Assembly (NCBI RefSeq): GCF_900155885.1
Contig: NZ_FTMB01000007.1
Location: 124,001-188,000 of the forward strand
From: Rhizobium sp. RU20A
GTDB taxonomy: Bacteria; Pseudomonadota; Alphaproteobacteria; Rhizobiales; Rhizobiaceae
DNA: 64,000 nucleotides
Reading direction: 5' to 3'
Shown: piece by piece, positions 47,291 through 55,275 of the stretch
How the letters are laid out: every line of letters starts with the position of its first letter
How positions within the stretch are numbered: position 1 is the first letter of the stretch
The notes under the pieces: generated by a model
Told to the model about the DNA's origin: nothing
The model's database searches: none
What the model saw: the letters and a program-made list of their open reading frames with translations, nothing else
Position numbers and translations under genes: made by a program

Positions 47291-48979
47291 ATGCTGTCCG
47301 GTACCCGCACCGTCGATCCCGTCACGCAGGAGATCATTGAAGGCAAGCTGATGGCGACCGTCGATGAGATGGGTCTCGTCATGGCGCGTACCAGCATGAG
47401 CCCGGTCATCTACGAAATTCTCGACTTTGCCTGCGGCCTGCTGACGGCAGAGGGCGAGCTCGTGGCGCAGATGAACGGCATCACGCTGTTTACCGGCACC
47501 TTCGGTTTTCAGGTCCGCGCGCTGATCGACCGCTTCGGGCCGCGCCTCGTCGAGGGCGACATACTCCTGTCCAACGATCCTTATGCCGGCGGCACGCATT
47601 CGTGCGACTTCGCGATCGTCAAGCCGATCTTCGTTAACGGACGGATCGTCGCTTATGCCATCAACGTGGCCCACTATCTCGATGTCGGCGGCTCCGTTCC
47701 GGGCAGCCTCGCGCCGAACGCGACCTCCGTCTTTCAGGAAGGGCTGCGGCTGGCGGGCGTGAGGGTCGTCAGGGCCGGCGCCTTTGACGACGACATCCTG
47801 CATATCATCGCCGAAAACGTCCGCATGCCGGAGATCGCGCTGGGCGACCTCAATGCGCAGATCGCCACCGTCCGCGTCGCGGACCGGCGCGTCGGCGAGC
47901 TTGCGGCGAAATACGGGGCGCAAACGGTTCTGGCGGCCTTCGCGAACTTGCTCGACGCCAGCGAAAAGCAGGCCCGCGCGGCCATCGCTGCCCTGCCCGA
48001 CGGGCGATATGAAGCCAGCGACATCATCGACGGCGACGGGGTGAGCGACGATCCGATCGCCATCCAGGTGGCCGTCACCATCGAGGGCGACCGGCTGGTC
48101 GCCGACTTCACCGGCTGCCCGCCCACGGTCGCCGGGCCGATCAACTGCGCGCGCGGCGCACTGCAATCGGCCGTCAAGACGATCGTCAAGGCGCTTGTCG
48201 GCCCACAGGCGCCCTCCAACGAAGGCTGGTTCCGGCCGCTGACGGTGATCTGCCCACCCGGCACGATCTTCACCGCCGAAAAGCCCTCGCCGACCGGCTG
48301 GTATTACGAAGGCTCGGTGCATGCCTCCGAACTCATGTGGAAAGCGCTGGCGCCGCTGAAGCCGGAGCGCTTTTCGGCCGGCTCCTATTCCAGCCTCTGC
48401 GTGGTCTATATCGCCGGCAAGGATGCGCATGGCGAACCCTTCATTCACATCGAGCCGCAGCATGGCGGCTGGGGCGCGACCCCGACGCAGGATGGCGCGG
48501 GCGCGATCATCGCGTTGACGGATGGCGACACTTATAATTATTCCGTCGAGGTGATCGAGGCGCGCTTTCCGCTGCGCGTGCGCCGCTACGGCTTCAATGT
48601 GGAGGGTGGCGTCGGGGCCGGCCGGCGGCGTGGCGGCTATGGCGTCCTTCGCGAATACGAAATCCTTGGCGCGGACACCACGGCCTATGGCAGTTTCGGC
48701 CGCACGAAGGTCGCCCCCTGGGGCATGGATGGCGGCAGCGAAGGTACGGTCAACGTGCTGGAAATCGCCCGCGCCGGCGGAGCGGTCGAACGTCATGGCC
48801 GGATCGCGCATCTCGATCTCGTGAGCGGCGATGTCGTGCGCATCGTCAGCGGCGGCGGCGGTGGCTGGGGCGACCCGAAGCAGCGCGAGCCGGCACGCAT
48901 TGCCGAGGATATTCGCAACGGGTTCCTGACGGAGGCCCGCGCCAGGGAGGTTTACGGCACAGCAGGAGACGCCGCATGA
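47291..48979 (+). CDS. hyuB: Hydantoinase B / oxoprolinase B-type subunit
   Basis: A 562 aa subunit of an ATP-dependent amidohydrolase of the HyuAB family (N-methylhydantoinase, 5-oxoprolinase, acetone/acetophenone carboxylase relatives). Family motifs include ARTSMSPVIYEILDFACGLL, GDILLSNDPYAGGTHSCDF, NVAHYLDVGGSVPGS and, near the C-terminus, VSGGGGGWGDPKQREP. GAGGGG lies about six bases before the ATG. It overlaps hyuA by four bases. The order B before A is the reverse of many operons. The substrate is unknown: a cyclic amide, lactam or ketone are all possible. Confidence 0.9.
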   Translation: MLSGTRTVDPVTQEIIEGKLMATVDEMGLVMARTSMSPVIYEILDFACGLLTAEGELVAQMNGITLFTGTFGFQVRALIDRFGPRLVEGDILLSNDPYAGGTHSCDFAIVKPIFVNGRIVAYAINVAHYLDVGGSVPGSLAPNATSVFQEGLRLAGVRVVRAGAFDDDILHIIAENVRMPEIALGDLNAQIATVRVADRRVGELAAKYGAQTVLAAFANLLDASEKQARAAIAALPDGRYEASDIIDGDGVSDDPIAIQVAVTIEGDRLVADFTGCPPTVAGPINCARGALQSAVKTIVKALVGPQAPSNEGWFRPLTVICPPGTIFTAEKPSPTGWYYEGSVHASELMWKALAPLKPERFSAGSYSSLCVVYIAGKDAHGEPFIHIEPQHGGWGATPTQDGAGAIIALTDGDTYNYSVEVIEARFPLRVRRYGFNVEGGVGAGRRRGGYGVLREYEILGADTTAYGSFGRTKVAPWGMDGGSEGTVNVLEIARAGGAVERHGRIAHLDLVSGDVVRIVSGGGGGWGDPKQREPARIAEDIRNGFLTEARAREVYGTAGDAA

Positions 48980-51051
48980 TCAGACTCGCAACCGATGTCG
49001 GCGGCACTTTTACCGATCTTGTCGGCTATGACGAACGCAATGGCGCGCTCTTTACCGCCAAAAGCCTGACGACGGTCCACGACCAGTCGGAAGGCGTGCT
49101 GAACGCCATCGCCGCCTCGGAAGCGGCCGATGGCCTCGCCACGCGCAATGTGACCTTCTTCGCCCATGGCGGGACCACGGTCATCAATGCGATCACCGAG
49201 CGCAAGGGCGTTCGCACCGCCCTTATCACCACGGCCGGCTTCCGCGACGTCTTGGAGATCGGTCGCGGCAACCGGCCGGACCTCTACAATCTGCAATTCC
49301 ACAGCCCCGAACCCTTCGTGCCGCGCCGTCTGCGCTTCGAGGTGCGCGAGCGCCTGACTGCGGCCGGCGAGGTGGTCACCCCGCTTCACGAAGAGGATGT
49401 CGCCGCCATCATCGCCGCTTGCAAGGCCGAGAAGATCGAGGCCGTCGCCATTCTCTTCCTGCATGCCTATGCCAATCCCGCCCATGAAGAGCGCTGCGCC
49501 CGGCTGGTCGCCGAAGCGCTGCCGGAGGCGACCGTCTGCGCCAGCCATGAGGTCTCGCGGCAATGGCGGGAATATGAGCGGTCCAACACGGTCGTCCTCA
49601 ATGCCTATGTGCAGCCGATCATCCGCCGCTACTTCGAGCGGTTGGAGGCGGCGCTGGCCCGGCGTGATCTGACCTGCCCCTATTACGCCATGCAGTCGAA
49701 TGGCGGCATCTCCACCTTCGATCAGGCGACCGCCAGCCCGCTGACACTGGTCGAATCCGGCCCGGCCGGCGGCGTGGCGGGCGCGGCGCGCATCGGTCTT
49801 GCCCTCGGCGAGGGCGAAGTGCTGCATCTCGATGTCGGCGGCACGACGGCGAAATGCTCGCTGATCCACGACGGCCGGCCGACGCTCAACGTCGAATACA
49901 AGCTGGAACACTCCCGCATCGCGCCGGGCTATCCGGTTCAGGTCCCGGTCGTGGATATCGTGGAGATCGGTTCGGGCGGCGGGTCGATCGCCTGGATGGA
50001 CGAGCGCGGCGCGCTGCGCGTCGGTCCGCAGAGCGCCGGCTCAACGCCGGGCCCCGCGTGCTACGGCCGCGGCGGTACGCAGCCGACGATCACCGATGCG
50101 CTGCTGACGCTCGGCATCTTCGATCCGAAGAGCTTTGCTGGCGGCTCCATGCAGCTCGACAAAGAAAAGGCCGCCGCCGCCATCCGCACGGTCGGCGACC
50201 GTCTCGGGATGAGCGTCGAGGATGCCGCCCTCGCCATCGTCGAAATCGCCCATGCCAGCATGATCAACGCGCTGAAGCTCGTGACCGTGCAGCGCGGCCA
50301 CGATCCGCGCGACGCCGTCTTCGTCATCAGCGGCGGCGCGGGGCCGGCGCTTGCCGCCCGGCTCGGGCGCGAACTCTCGGTCAAGGCGACCATCGTTCCC
50401 CCGCATTCCGGCATCTTCTCCGCCTGGGGCATGCTGGCTGCCGAGCCGCGTGCCGACTTCCGCGCCACCTGGTTTTCCGCCCTCTCGCCTACCGCCCTCC
50501 CCGAGGCGCAGCGCCGTTTTGCGACCCTCGGACGGCAGGCCGTCGCCTATTTCGGCAAGGGCGATGCGGCGCCGATCCGCCTGACCCATCGGCTGGAAGC
50601 GCGCTATCGCGGGCAGGAACACGGGGTCGTGGCCGATTTCGAACCGGCCGATACGGTCGAGACCTTCTCGGAACGGTTCCATGCCGCCCACGAGAAGGCC
50701 TACACCTTCCGCCTGCCCTCCGCCGCCATCGAGATCACGACGCTGCATCTCGAAGCCGTTCTGAACGGCCCTGTCATTACGCTGCCGGCGCTCGACCGGG
50801 ATGGAAAGTCCCTCGAAGCCGCACAAAAGGGCCAGCGCACCGTCTATTTCGGGTCACAGATCGGCTGGCGCGACTGCCCGGTCTATGAGCGCGACCGTCT
50901 GCCGCTCGAGGAGGAAATAGCCGGCCCCGCCCTTGTCGAAGAACCGACCACGACGAGCCTCGTCCAGATCGGACAGACCATGACGGTGACAGCCGAAGGC
51001 ATCATGGTTCTGCGCGATACGCCCGCCGCCACCGGACAGGAGGGCCGCTGA
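48976..51051 (+). CDS. hyuA: Hydantoinase A / oxoprolinase A-type subunit
   Basis: A 691 aa ATP-binding subunit with the actin/hexokinase-like fold. IRLATDVGGTFTDLVGYD at the N-terminus is the phosphate-1 loop; FFAHGGTTVINAITERKG and EVLHLDVGGTTAKCSLI are further nucleotide-site motifs, followed by GSGGGSIAWMD and GSTPGPACYGRGG, diagnostic of HyuA. It activates the substrate with ATP for the HyuB partner. Coupled to hyuB by an ATGA overlap and followed one base later by an ABC ATPase gene, so uptake and hydrolysis form one transcript. Cytoplasmic. Confidence 0.92.
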   Translation: MIRLATDVGGTFTDLVGYDERNGALFTAKSLTTVHDQSEGVLNAIAASEAADGLATRNVTFFAHGGTTVINAITERKGVRTALITTAGFRDVLEIGRGNRPDLYNLQFHSPEPFVPRRLRFEVRERLTAAGEVVTPLHEEDVAAIIAACKAEKIEAVAILFLHAYANPAHEERCARLVAEALPEATVCASHEVSRQWREYERSNTVVLNAYVQPIIRRYFERLEAALARRDLTCPYYAMQSNGGISTFDQATASPLTLVESGPAGGVAGAARIGLALGEGEVLHLDVGGTTAKCSLIHDGRPTLNVEYKLEHSRIAPGYPVQVPVVDIVEIGSGGGSIAWMDERGALRVGPQSAGSTPGPACYGRGGTQPTITDALLTLGIFDPKSFAGGSMQLDKEKAAAAIRTVGDRLGMSVEDAALAIVEIAHASMINALKLVTVQRGHDPRDAVFVISGGAGPALAARLGRELSVKATIVPPHSGIFSAWGMLAAEPRADFRATWFSALSPTALPEAQRRFATLGRQAVAYFGKGDAAPIRLTHRLEARYRGQEHGVVADFEPADTVETFSERFHAAHEKAYTFRLPSAAIEITTLHLEAVLNGPVITLPALDRDGKSLEAAQKGQRTVYFGSQIGWRDCPVYERDRLPLEEEIAGPALVEEPTTTSLVQIGQTMTVTAEGIMVLRDTPAATGQEGR

Positions 51052-51052
51052 C

Positions 51053-52141
51053 ATGGCGATCGCCATCGACATCAAAGGCGTCACGCGCATGTTCGGGCCC
51101 GTCGCCGGTCTTGGCGGCATCGATCTTTCCATCGCCGCCGGCGAATTTTTCACGCTGCTCGGCTCGTCCGGGTGCGGCAAGAGCACGCTGTTGAAGCTCA
51201 TCGGCGGCTTTGACCGGCCCACCACGGGCGATATCGCCTTTGACGGCAAGAGCGTGCTCGACGTGCCCGCCAACCGCCGTCCCGTCAACACGGTCTTCCA
51301 GAACCTTGCCCTGTTTCCGCATATGACGGTGGCCGAGAATATCGGCTATGGCCTCAAACTGCGTGGCCTCAGCGGTGCGGTTCTCACGAAGAAGGTCGAG
51401 GATGCCCTCGATCTCGTCGAACTCGGCGGCTTCGGCCCGCGAAAGATCGGCATGATGTCCGGCGGCCAGCGCCAGCGCGTTGCGCTTGCCCGTGCGCTCG
51501 TGATGGAGCCAGGCATCCTGCTCCTCGACGAGCCGTTGACCGGTCTTGACGAACGGCTGCGCCAGCAGATGCGCGACGAATTCGGTCGACTGCACAAACG
51601 GACCGGCACGACCTTCATTCTCGTCACGCACAACCAGGACGAGGCCTTGAGCCTTTCGGACCGCATGGCCGTGATGCATCGCGGGCGGATCGAACAGGTC
51701 GATGCACCCGCCCGCTTCTTCGAGCGGCCTGCCAATGCCTTCGTTGCCCGCTTCATCGGTATCGAAACGCTGCTGAAGCCCGAGCGGATCGAAACGGCGG
51801 CGGCGGGTTCCCTCGCCATCGTCGCCGGCCAGCCGGTTCCGCTCGCCGGCATCGTTCCGGCCGGCGGCGCTGACCTCGTGGTCGCCCTTCGTCCGGACCG
51901 GCTCTCCGTCAGCGTGCCCGACGGGCCGGGGGATCTGACGCTGACGCTGCGGGACGTGACCTTCCGCGGCCTGACCACGGATCTCAGGCTCGGCTTCGCC
52001 GACGGGCAGGAGGTCGTGCTTTCCGTGCCGAGCGACGCACCGGCTGCCCGAAGTGCCGTGGGCAGCACCGTATCGCTCGCGCTGGCCGAGGGCGCGGCCA
52101 TGGCAATTCCGAATTCGACCATACCGACCGCGGTCGCATAA
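51053..52141 (+). CDS. ABC transporter ATP-binding subunit, polyamine/opine (PotA) type
   Basis: A 362 aa ATPase of the PotA/CysA group. Walker A is GSSGCGKST, the signature is [15 protein letters not shown], Walker B is ILLLDEPLTGLD, and the H-loop is VTHNQDEALSLSD. A TOBE domain with VVALRPDRLSV fills the C-terminus. GGAGGG lies within the end of hyuA, and only one base separates the genes. With the binding protein and two permeases downstream it forms a complete spermidine/putrescine-type importer, whose true cargo is probably the HyuAB substrate. Confidence 0.92.
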   Translation: MAIAIDIKGVTRMFGPVAGLGGIDLSIAAGEFFTLLGSSGCGKSTLLKLIGGFDRPTTGDIAFDGKSVLDVPANRRPVNTVFQNLALFPHMTVAENIGYGLKLRGLSGAVLTKKVEDALDLVELGGFGPRKIGMMSGGQRQRVALARALVMEPGILLLDEPLTGLDERLRQQMRDEFGRLHKRTGTTFILVTHNQDEALSLSDRMAVMHRGRIEQVDAPARFFERPANAFVARFIGIETLLKPERIETAAAGSLAIVAGQPVPLAGIVPAGGADLVVALRPDRLSVSVPDGPGDLTLTLRDVTFRGLTTDLRLGFADGQEVVLSVPSDAPAARSAVGSTVSLALAEGAAMAIPNSTIPTAVA

Positions 52142-52170
52142 CGCGGCGGATCAAAAAGGGGAATGAAACC

Positions 52171-53355
52171 ATGCAACGACAGCAGACATCGAACCCTCTC
52201 TCCAGCAATGCAAGCCGCCGCGACATGCTCAAGCTCATGGGGCTTGGCGGGGTGGGGCTTGGCGGCGCGGCACTCGGCCTCGGAAGCCTCGGCTTCGGCG
52301 GCCGGGCCATGGCACAGGAGATGTCCGTCGCCTTCTGGGCGACGGCGACGCTCGACATCGCCGACAAGTGGCAGACATTCGCCGAACTGACGGGCGTCAC
52401 GCCCGAGTTCACCGACAACGGCAATGATATCGGCCCGGTCGTTGCGCGTCTGGCCGCCGGCAATGCCAACGATCTTTTCGACGTCGGCGGCTTCCAGGGC
52501 GGCGCGGAAAAGGAACTGGCCCGGCAGGGTCACATCGCCGCCTGGGACCTTTCCAAGATCCCGAACTATGCCAGCGTCTGGCAGTGGGCGAAGGACATTC
52601 CCTATTTGCAGCTCGACGGCAAACAGATCGGCATTCCCACCGTCGTGAATGCCGACTCCATCATCTACCGCCCCGACAAGCTCGGCAAGGTCGACAGCTA
52701 CGGCGTCATCTTCGATCCCAAGCTCAAGGGCCGCGTCGCCATGGAGGATGCGTGGATCAACAGCGCGATCTTCACGGCCATGTATCTGAAGGAAGCCGAG
52801 AACCAGCCGATCAAGGATCCCGGCAACCTCAGCGAGTCCGAACTCGGCCTCGTCATGGAATTCCTCATCAAGCACAAGACGGACGGCCAGTTCCGCACCT
52901 TCTGGAACGGCTGGGAACAGGGCGTGCAGCTCGTTGCCAACGAAGAAGTGGACGCCATGACCGGCTGGGAGCCGATCGTCTATGAGGGCCGCAAGCGCGG
53001 GCTTCAGGTCGAATACGCCGCCCCTGTGGAAGGCTATGAGGGCTGGGGCAACAATACGGTGCTCCTGAAGGGCGCGGTCGATCGCGGCACGTCCGATGCG
53101 GCCCACGCTTTCGTCAACGGGCTGCTCGGCGGCTTCTACGGCTGCGAACTGGGCGCCACGCGCGGCTACATGGTCCCGACCGACAAGAACCTCGAATACG
53201 CCAAGGCCCATCCCGACGAATACAAGGCGGACGAGGTCGAAAAGCTCGCAAGTCACGTGCAGGCCAAGTTTGCCGGCAAGGTGTACTGGCAGAACACCCG
53301 GCCGGACAATTTCCAGCTCTATGAGGAATGGTGGCAGAAGCTGCGCAATGCCTGA
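52171..53355 (+). CDS. PotD-type periplasmic binding protein with a Tat signal
   Basis: A 394 aa extracytoplasmic solute receptor of the spermidine/putrescine class. The N-terminus carries a twin-arginine signal NASRRDMLKLMGLGGVG followed by a glycine/alanine-rich hydrophobic core and AMAQE cleavage site. The mature region shows ANDLFDVGGFQGGAEKELARQG, KQIGIPTVVNADSIIYRPDK and MTGWEPIVYEGRKRG. AAGGGGAA precedes the ATG. Tat export of a binding protein is unusual outside a few families. It is followed by three stable hairpins (53366-53390, 53399-53476, 53490-53568) before the permease genes. Confidence 0.9.
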   Translation: MQRQQTSNPLSSNASRRDMLKLMGLGGVGLGGAALGLGSLGFGGRAMAQEMSVAFWATATLDIADKWQTFAELTGVTPEFTDNGNDIGPVVARLAAGNANDLFDVGGFQGGAEKELARQGHIAAWDLSKIPNYASVWQWAKDIPYLQLDGKQIGIPTVVNADSIIYRPDKLGKVDSYGVIFDPKLKGRVAMEDAWINSAIFTAMYLKEAENQPIKDPGNLSESELGLVMEFLIKHKTDGQFRTFWNGWEQGVQLVANEEVDAMTGWEPIVYEGRKRGLQVEYAAPVEGYEGWGNNTVLLKGAVDRGTSDAAHAFVNGLLGGFYGCELGATRGYMVPTDKNLEYAKAHPDEYKADEVEKLASHVQAKFAGKVYWQNTRPDNFQLYEEWWQKLRNA

Positions 53356-53365
53356 ATGAACGACA

Positions 53366-53390
53366 GCGGGCGGCGGTTTCCGTCGCCCGC
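53366..53390 (+). terminator. Hairpin just after the binding-protein gene
   Basis: GCGGGCG (53366-53372) and CGCCCGC (53384-53390) pair perfectly and the stem extends inward through G-T, C-G and G-C pairs to a five-base loop. No T-run follows. Such structures after binding-protein genes commonly stabilise or partially terminate the message so that the receptor is made in excess over the permeases. Confidence 0.45.
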
Positions 53391-53398
53391 CAAGCCAC

Positions 53399-53476
53399 CT
53401 AGTGGTCTGATTTTGACATTTGCTACCGTCCGCGGCGCCCTTGAGAGCAAATGTCAAAATCTCAAAAGACCACTAG
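53399..53476. repeat. Long inverted repeat 1 (CTAGTGG family)
   Basis: A 78-base near-perfect hairpin. The left arm begins CTAGTGGTCTGATTTTGACA and ends in TTTGCT; the right arm is AGCAAATGTCAAAATC, then TCAAAAGACCACTAG. The loop is a G+C-rich CCGTCCGCGGCGCCC-like segment. Arms contain the core TTTTGACATTTGCT / AGCAAATGTCAAAA. It is followed 13 bases later by a second element with the same ends and core. Much lower G+C than surrounding DNA. Confidence 0.8.
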
Positions 53477-53489
53477 CAACTATTTGATT

Positions 53490-53568
53490 CTAGTGGAATT
53501 TTTGAATTTGACATTTGATCCGCGAGTTCGCTGCAGTTGGGTATCAAATGTCAAATTCATTCCACTAG
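53490..53568. repeat. Long inverted repeat 2 (CTAGTGG family)
   Basis: A 79-base hairpin of the same design as its neighbour: CTAGTGGAAT... at the left and ATTCCACTAG at the right, with the inner core AATTTGACATTTGAT / ATCAAATGTCAAATT. The loop (CCGCGAGTTCGCTGCAGTTGG) differs from that of repeat 1, and the outer arm bases differ in a compensated way (GGTCT/AGACC against GGAAT/ATTCC), so pairing is kept while sequence changes. It ends 15 bases before the first permease gene. Confidence 0.8.
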
Positions 53569-53583
53569 CACGGGACACCTGCC

Positions 53584-54441
53584 ATGCCCTTCCGACGAAC
53601 GCTCCTCATCGCGCCCCCACTTGCCGTCGTCGCCCTCATCGGCGTCGTTCCGCTGGCGCTGGTCGTTCTCTGGAGCTTCTGGACCTGGGATCCCGCCACA
53701 TACTGGATCAAGCCGGATCTAAGCCTTGCCGGCTATGCCGGCATCCTGGACGCCGGCCGCTGGACGGTGATCCTCTCGACGCTGGCCAAATCCTTCGGGG
53801 CTGCGCTCCTGTGTGTGCTGCTCGCCTACCCCCTGTCCTATGCCATTCACGTCATGGCCGGACCGCGCGTCCAGATGCTGCTCCTGGCGCTGATGACGAT
53901 CCCCTTCTTCACCTCCTACCTCATCCGCTCCTTTTCCTGGCGGCTGGTGCTGGGGCGGACCGGTGTCATCAATGAAACGCTGCAGGCGCTGCACATCACC
54001 AGCGCGCCGCTCGACTGGCTGCTCTTCAGCAATTTCGCCGTCTTCATCGGCTTCATCGCCTCCTACCTGCCCTTTGCCGTCTTTCCGCTGCTGCTCTCCA
54101 TGCGGCGTATCCCGCCGGAACTGATGGCGGCGGCGCGCGATCTCGGCGCCGGCTTCTGGCGTGCCTTCTTCACCATCCTCGTGCCGCTCACCTATGCGGG
54201 CCTCTTTGCCGGCTTTCTCTTCGTCTTCGTGATGGTGGCAGGCTCCTCGACCGAGGTGCAGATGCTGGGCGGCGCCGGCGCGTCGATCGTCTCGGTCATG
54301 ATCAACGACGTGATGCGCGTGGCCAACTATCCGCTCGCCTTCGCCATTTCGGTGGTCATGCTCATCACGATCTTCTGCATGGTGCTGATCGGAAATGCCT
54401 TCTTCAAGCTGTCCGGCCTCTTCGGGGAGGATGCGGAATGA
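53584..54441 (+). CDS. ABC transporter permease, PotB type
   Basis: A 285 aa inner-membrane permease with six helices, starting FRRTLLIAPPLAVVALIGVVPLALVVLWSFW. The EAA-type coupling loop is PPELMAAARDLGAGFWRAFFTILVPLTYAG. It overlaps the next permease by four bases (ATGA at 54438-54441). Its ribosome site is weak and lies directly behind the long hairpin repeats, so expression may depend on how those fold. Partner of the PotC-type permease in the importer linked to hyuBA. Confidence 0.92.
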   Translation: MPFRRTLLIAPPLAVVALIGVVPLALVVLWSFWTWDPATYWIKPDLSLAGYAGILDAGRWTVILSTLAKSFGAALLCVLLAYPLSYAIHVMAGPRVQMLLLALMTIPFFTSYLIRSFSWRLVLGRTGVINETLQALHITSAPLDWLLFSNFAVFIGFIASYLPFAVFPLLLSMRRIPPELMAAARDLGAGFWRAFFTILVPLTYAGLFAGFLFVFVMVAGSSTEVQMLGGAGASIVSVMINDVMRVANYPLAFAISVVMLITIFCMVLIGNAFFKLSGLFGEDAE

Positions 54442-55232
54442 TGGTCAATGAAGGTCTTTTCAACCGCCTCTTCATCTGGACGCTTGCGATCCTCGCGCTT
54501 CTGGTGATCTACGCGCCGCCGCTCTATCTCGTCGCCATCTCCTTCAACGCCTCGCTGCAGCCGGGCGTGCCCGGTTTTTCGGACCTGACGCTGCGCTGGT
54601 ATGCGGCGCTGCCCCATGAAACCGCCTTGATCAAGGCGCTCTGGCAATCGCTCATCATCGCCTTTTTCACGGCAATCCTGGCAACGCTGCTCTCGCTTCT
54701 GGCAGCGCTGTCCTACTTCGAGCTGAAGCGGGCGCGCAGCGTCTGGTTCCTCGCCATGGTGCTGCCGATGTTCGTGCCCGGCGTCATCCAGGGGCTGGCG
54801 CTGTCGGCAATCTTCACGCAGTCGGGCGTGAAGAGTTCGGCCATGACCGTTATCGCGGGGCATCTGCTCTGGGCCATGCCCTTTGCGTTCATCGTCATCC
54901 TCACGAGCTTTTCGGCGGTCAAATCGTCCTATCTGATGGCGGCCGACGACCTCGGCGCCAGCCGCTGGCGGCAGTTTCGCGACATCACCCTGCCGCTGAT
55001 CCGGCCGGGCCTGACAAGCGCCTTCATTTTCGCCTTTCTGCTGTCGCTCAACGAATTCACCCGCGCCTTTTATCTGTCCGGCCGACAGAACACCCTGCCC
55101 GTCGTGCTCTTCGGCAAGATGAATTCCGGCGCCTCACCGGTGATCTACGCCATTTCCGGCGCGATTTTCCTGCTCTCCGTGCTGATCGTCGTCGGTGTGC
55201 TGCAGAAGGTCGGGCGCGCCAGAGCACAGTGA
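54438..55232 (+). CDS. ABC transporter permease, PotC type
   Basis: A 264 aa inner-membrane permease. LFIWTLAILALLVIYAPPLYLVAISFNAS is the first helix, typical of PotC, and the coupling loop is SYLMAADDLGASRWRQFRDITLPLIRPG. Two adjacent ATG codons (54438 and 54441) could serve as start; the first overlaps the preceding stop. It is the last gene of the hyuB-hyuA-ATPase-binding protein-permease-permease transcript and is convergent with the flavoprotein gene 43 bases away. Confidence 0.92.
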   Translation: MMVNEGLFNRLFIWTLAILALLVIYAPPLYLVAISFNASLQPGVPGFSDLTLRWYAALPHETALIKALWQSLIIAFFTAILATLLSLLAALSYFELKRARSVWFLAMVLPMFVPGVIQGLALSAIFTQSGVKSSAMTVIAGHLLWAMPFAFIVILTSFSAVKSSYLMAADDLGASRWRQFRDITLPLIRPGLTSAFIFAFLLSLNEFTRAFYLSGRQNTLPVVLFGKMNSGASPVIYAISGAIFLLSVLIVVGVLQKVGRARAQ

Positions 55233-55275
55233 ACGGCGGCGGCGATCGCGATGCGTGTTGCGGGCGCTCAGGCTC

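Noticed and set aside
53399-53568. Possible two-repeat CRISPR array
   Set aside because: Each unit is itself a long hairpin with imperfect sequence identity to the other; there are no regular direct repeats, spacers or cas genes.
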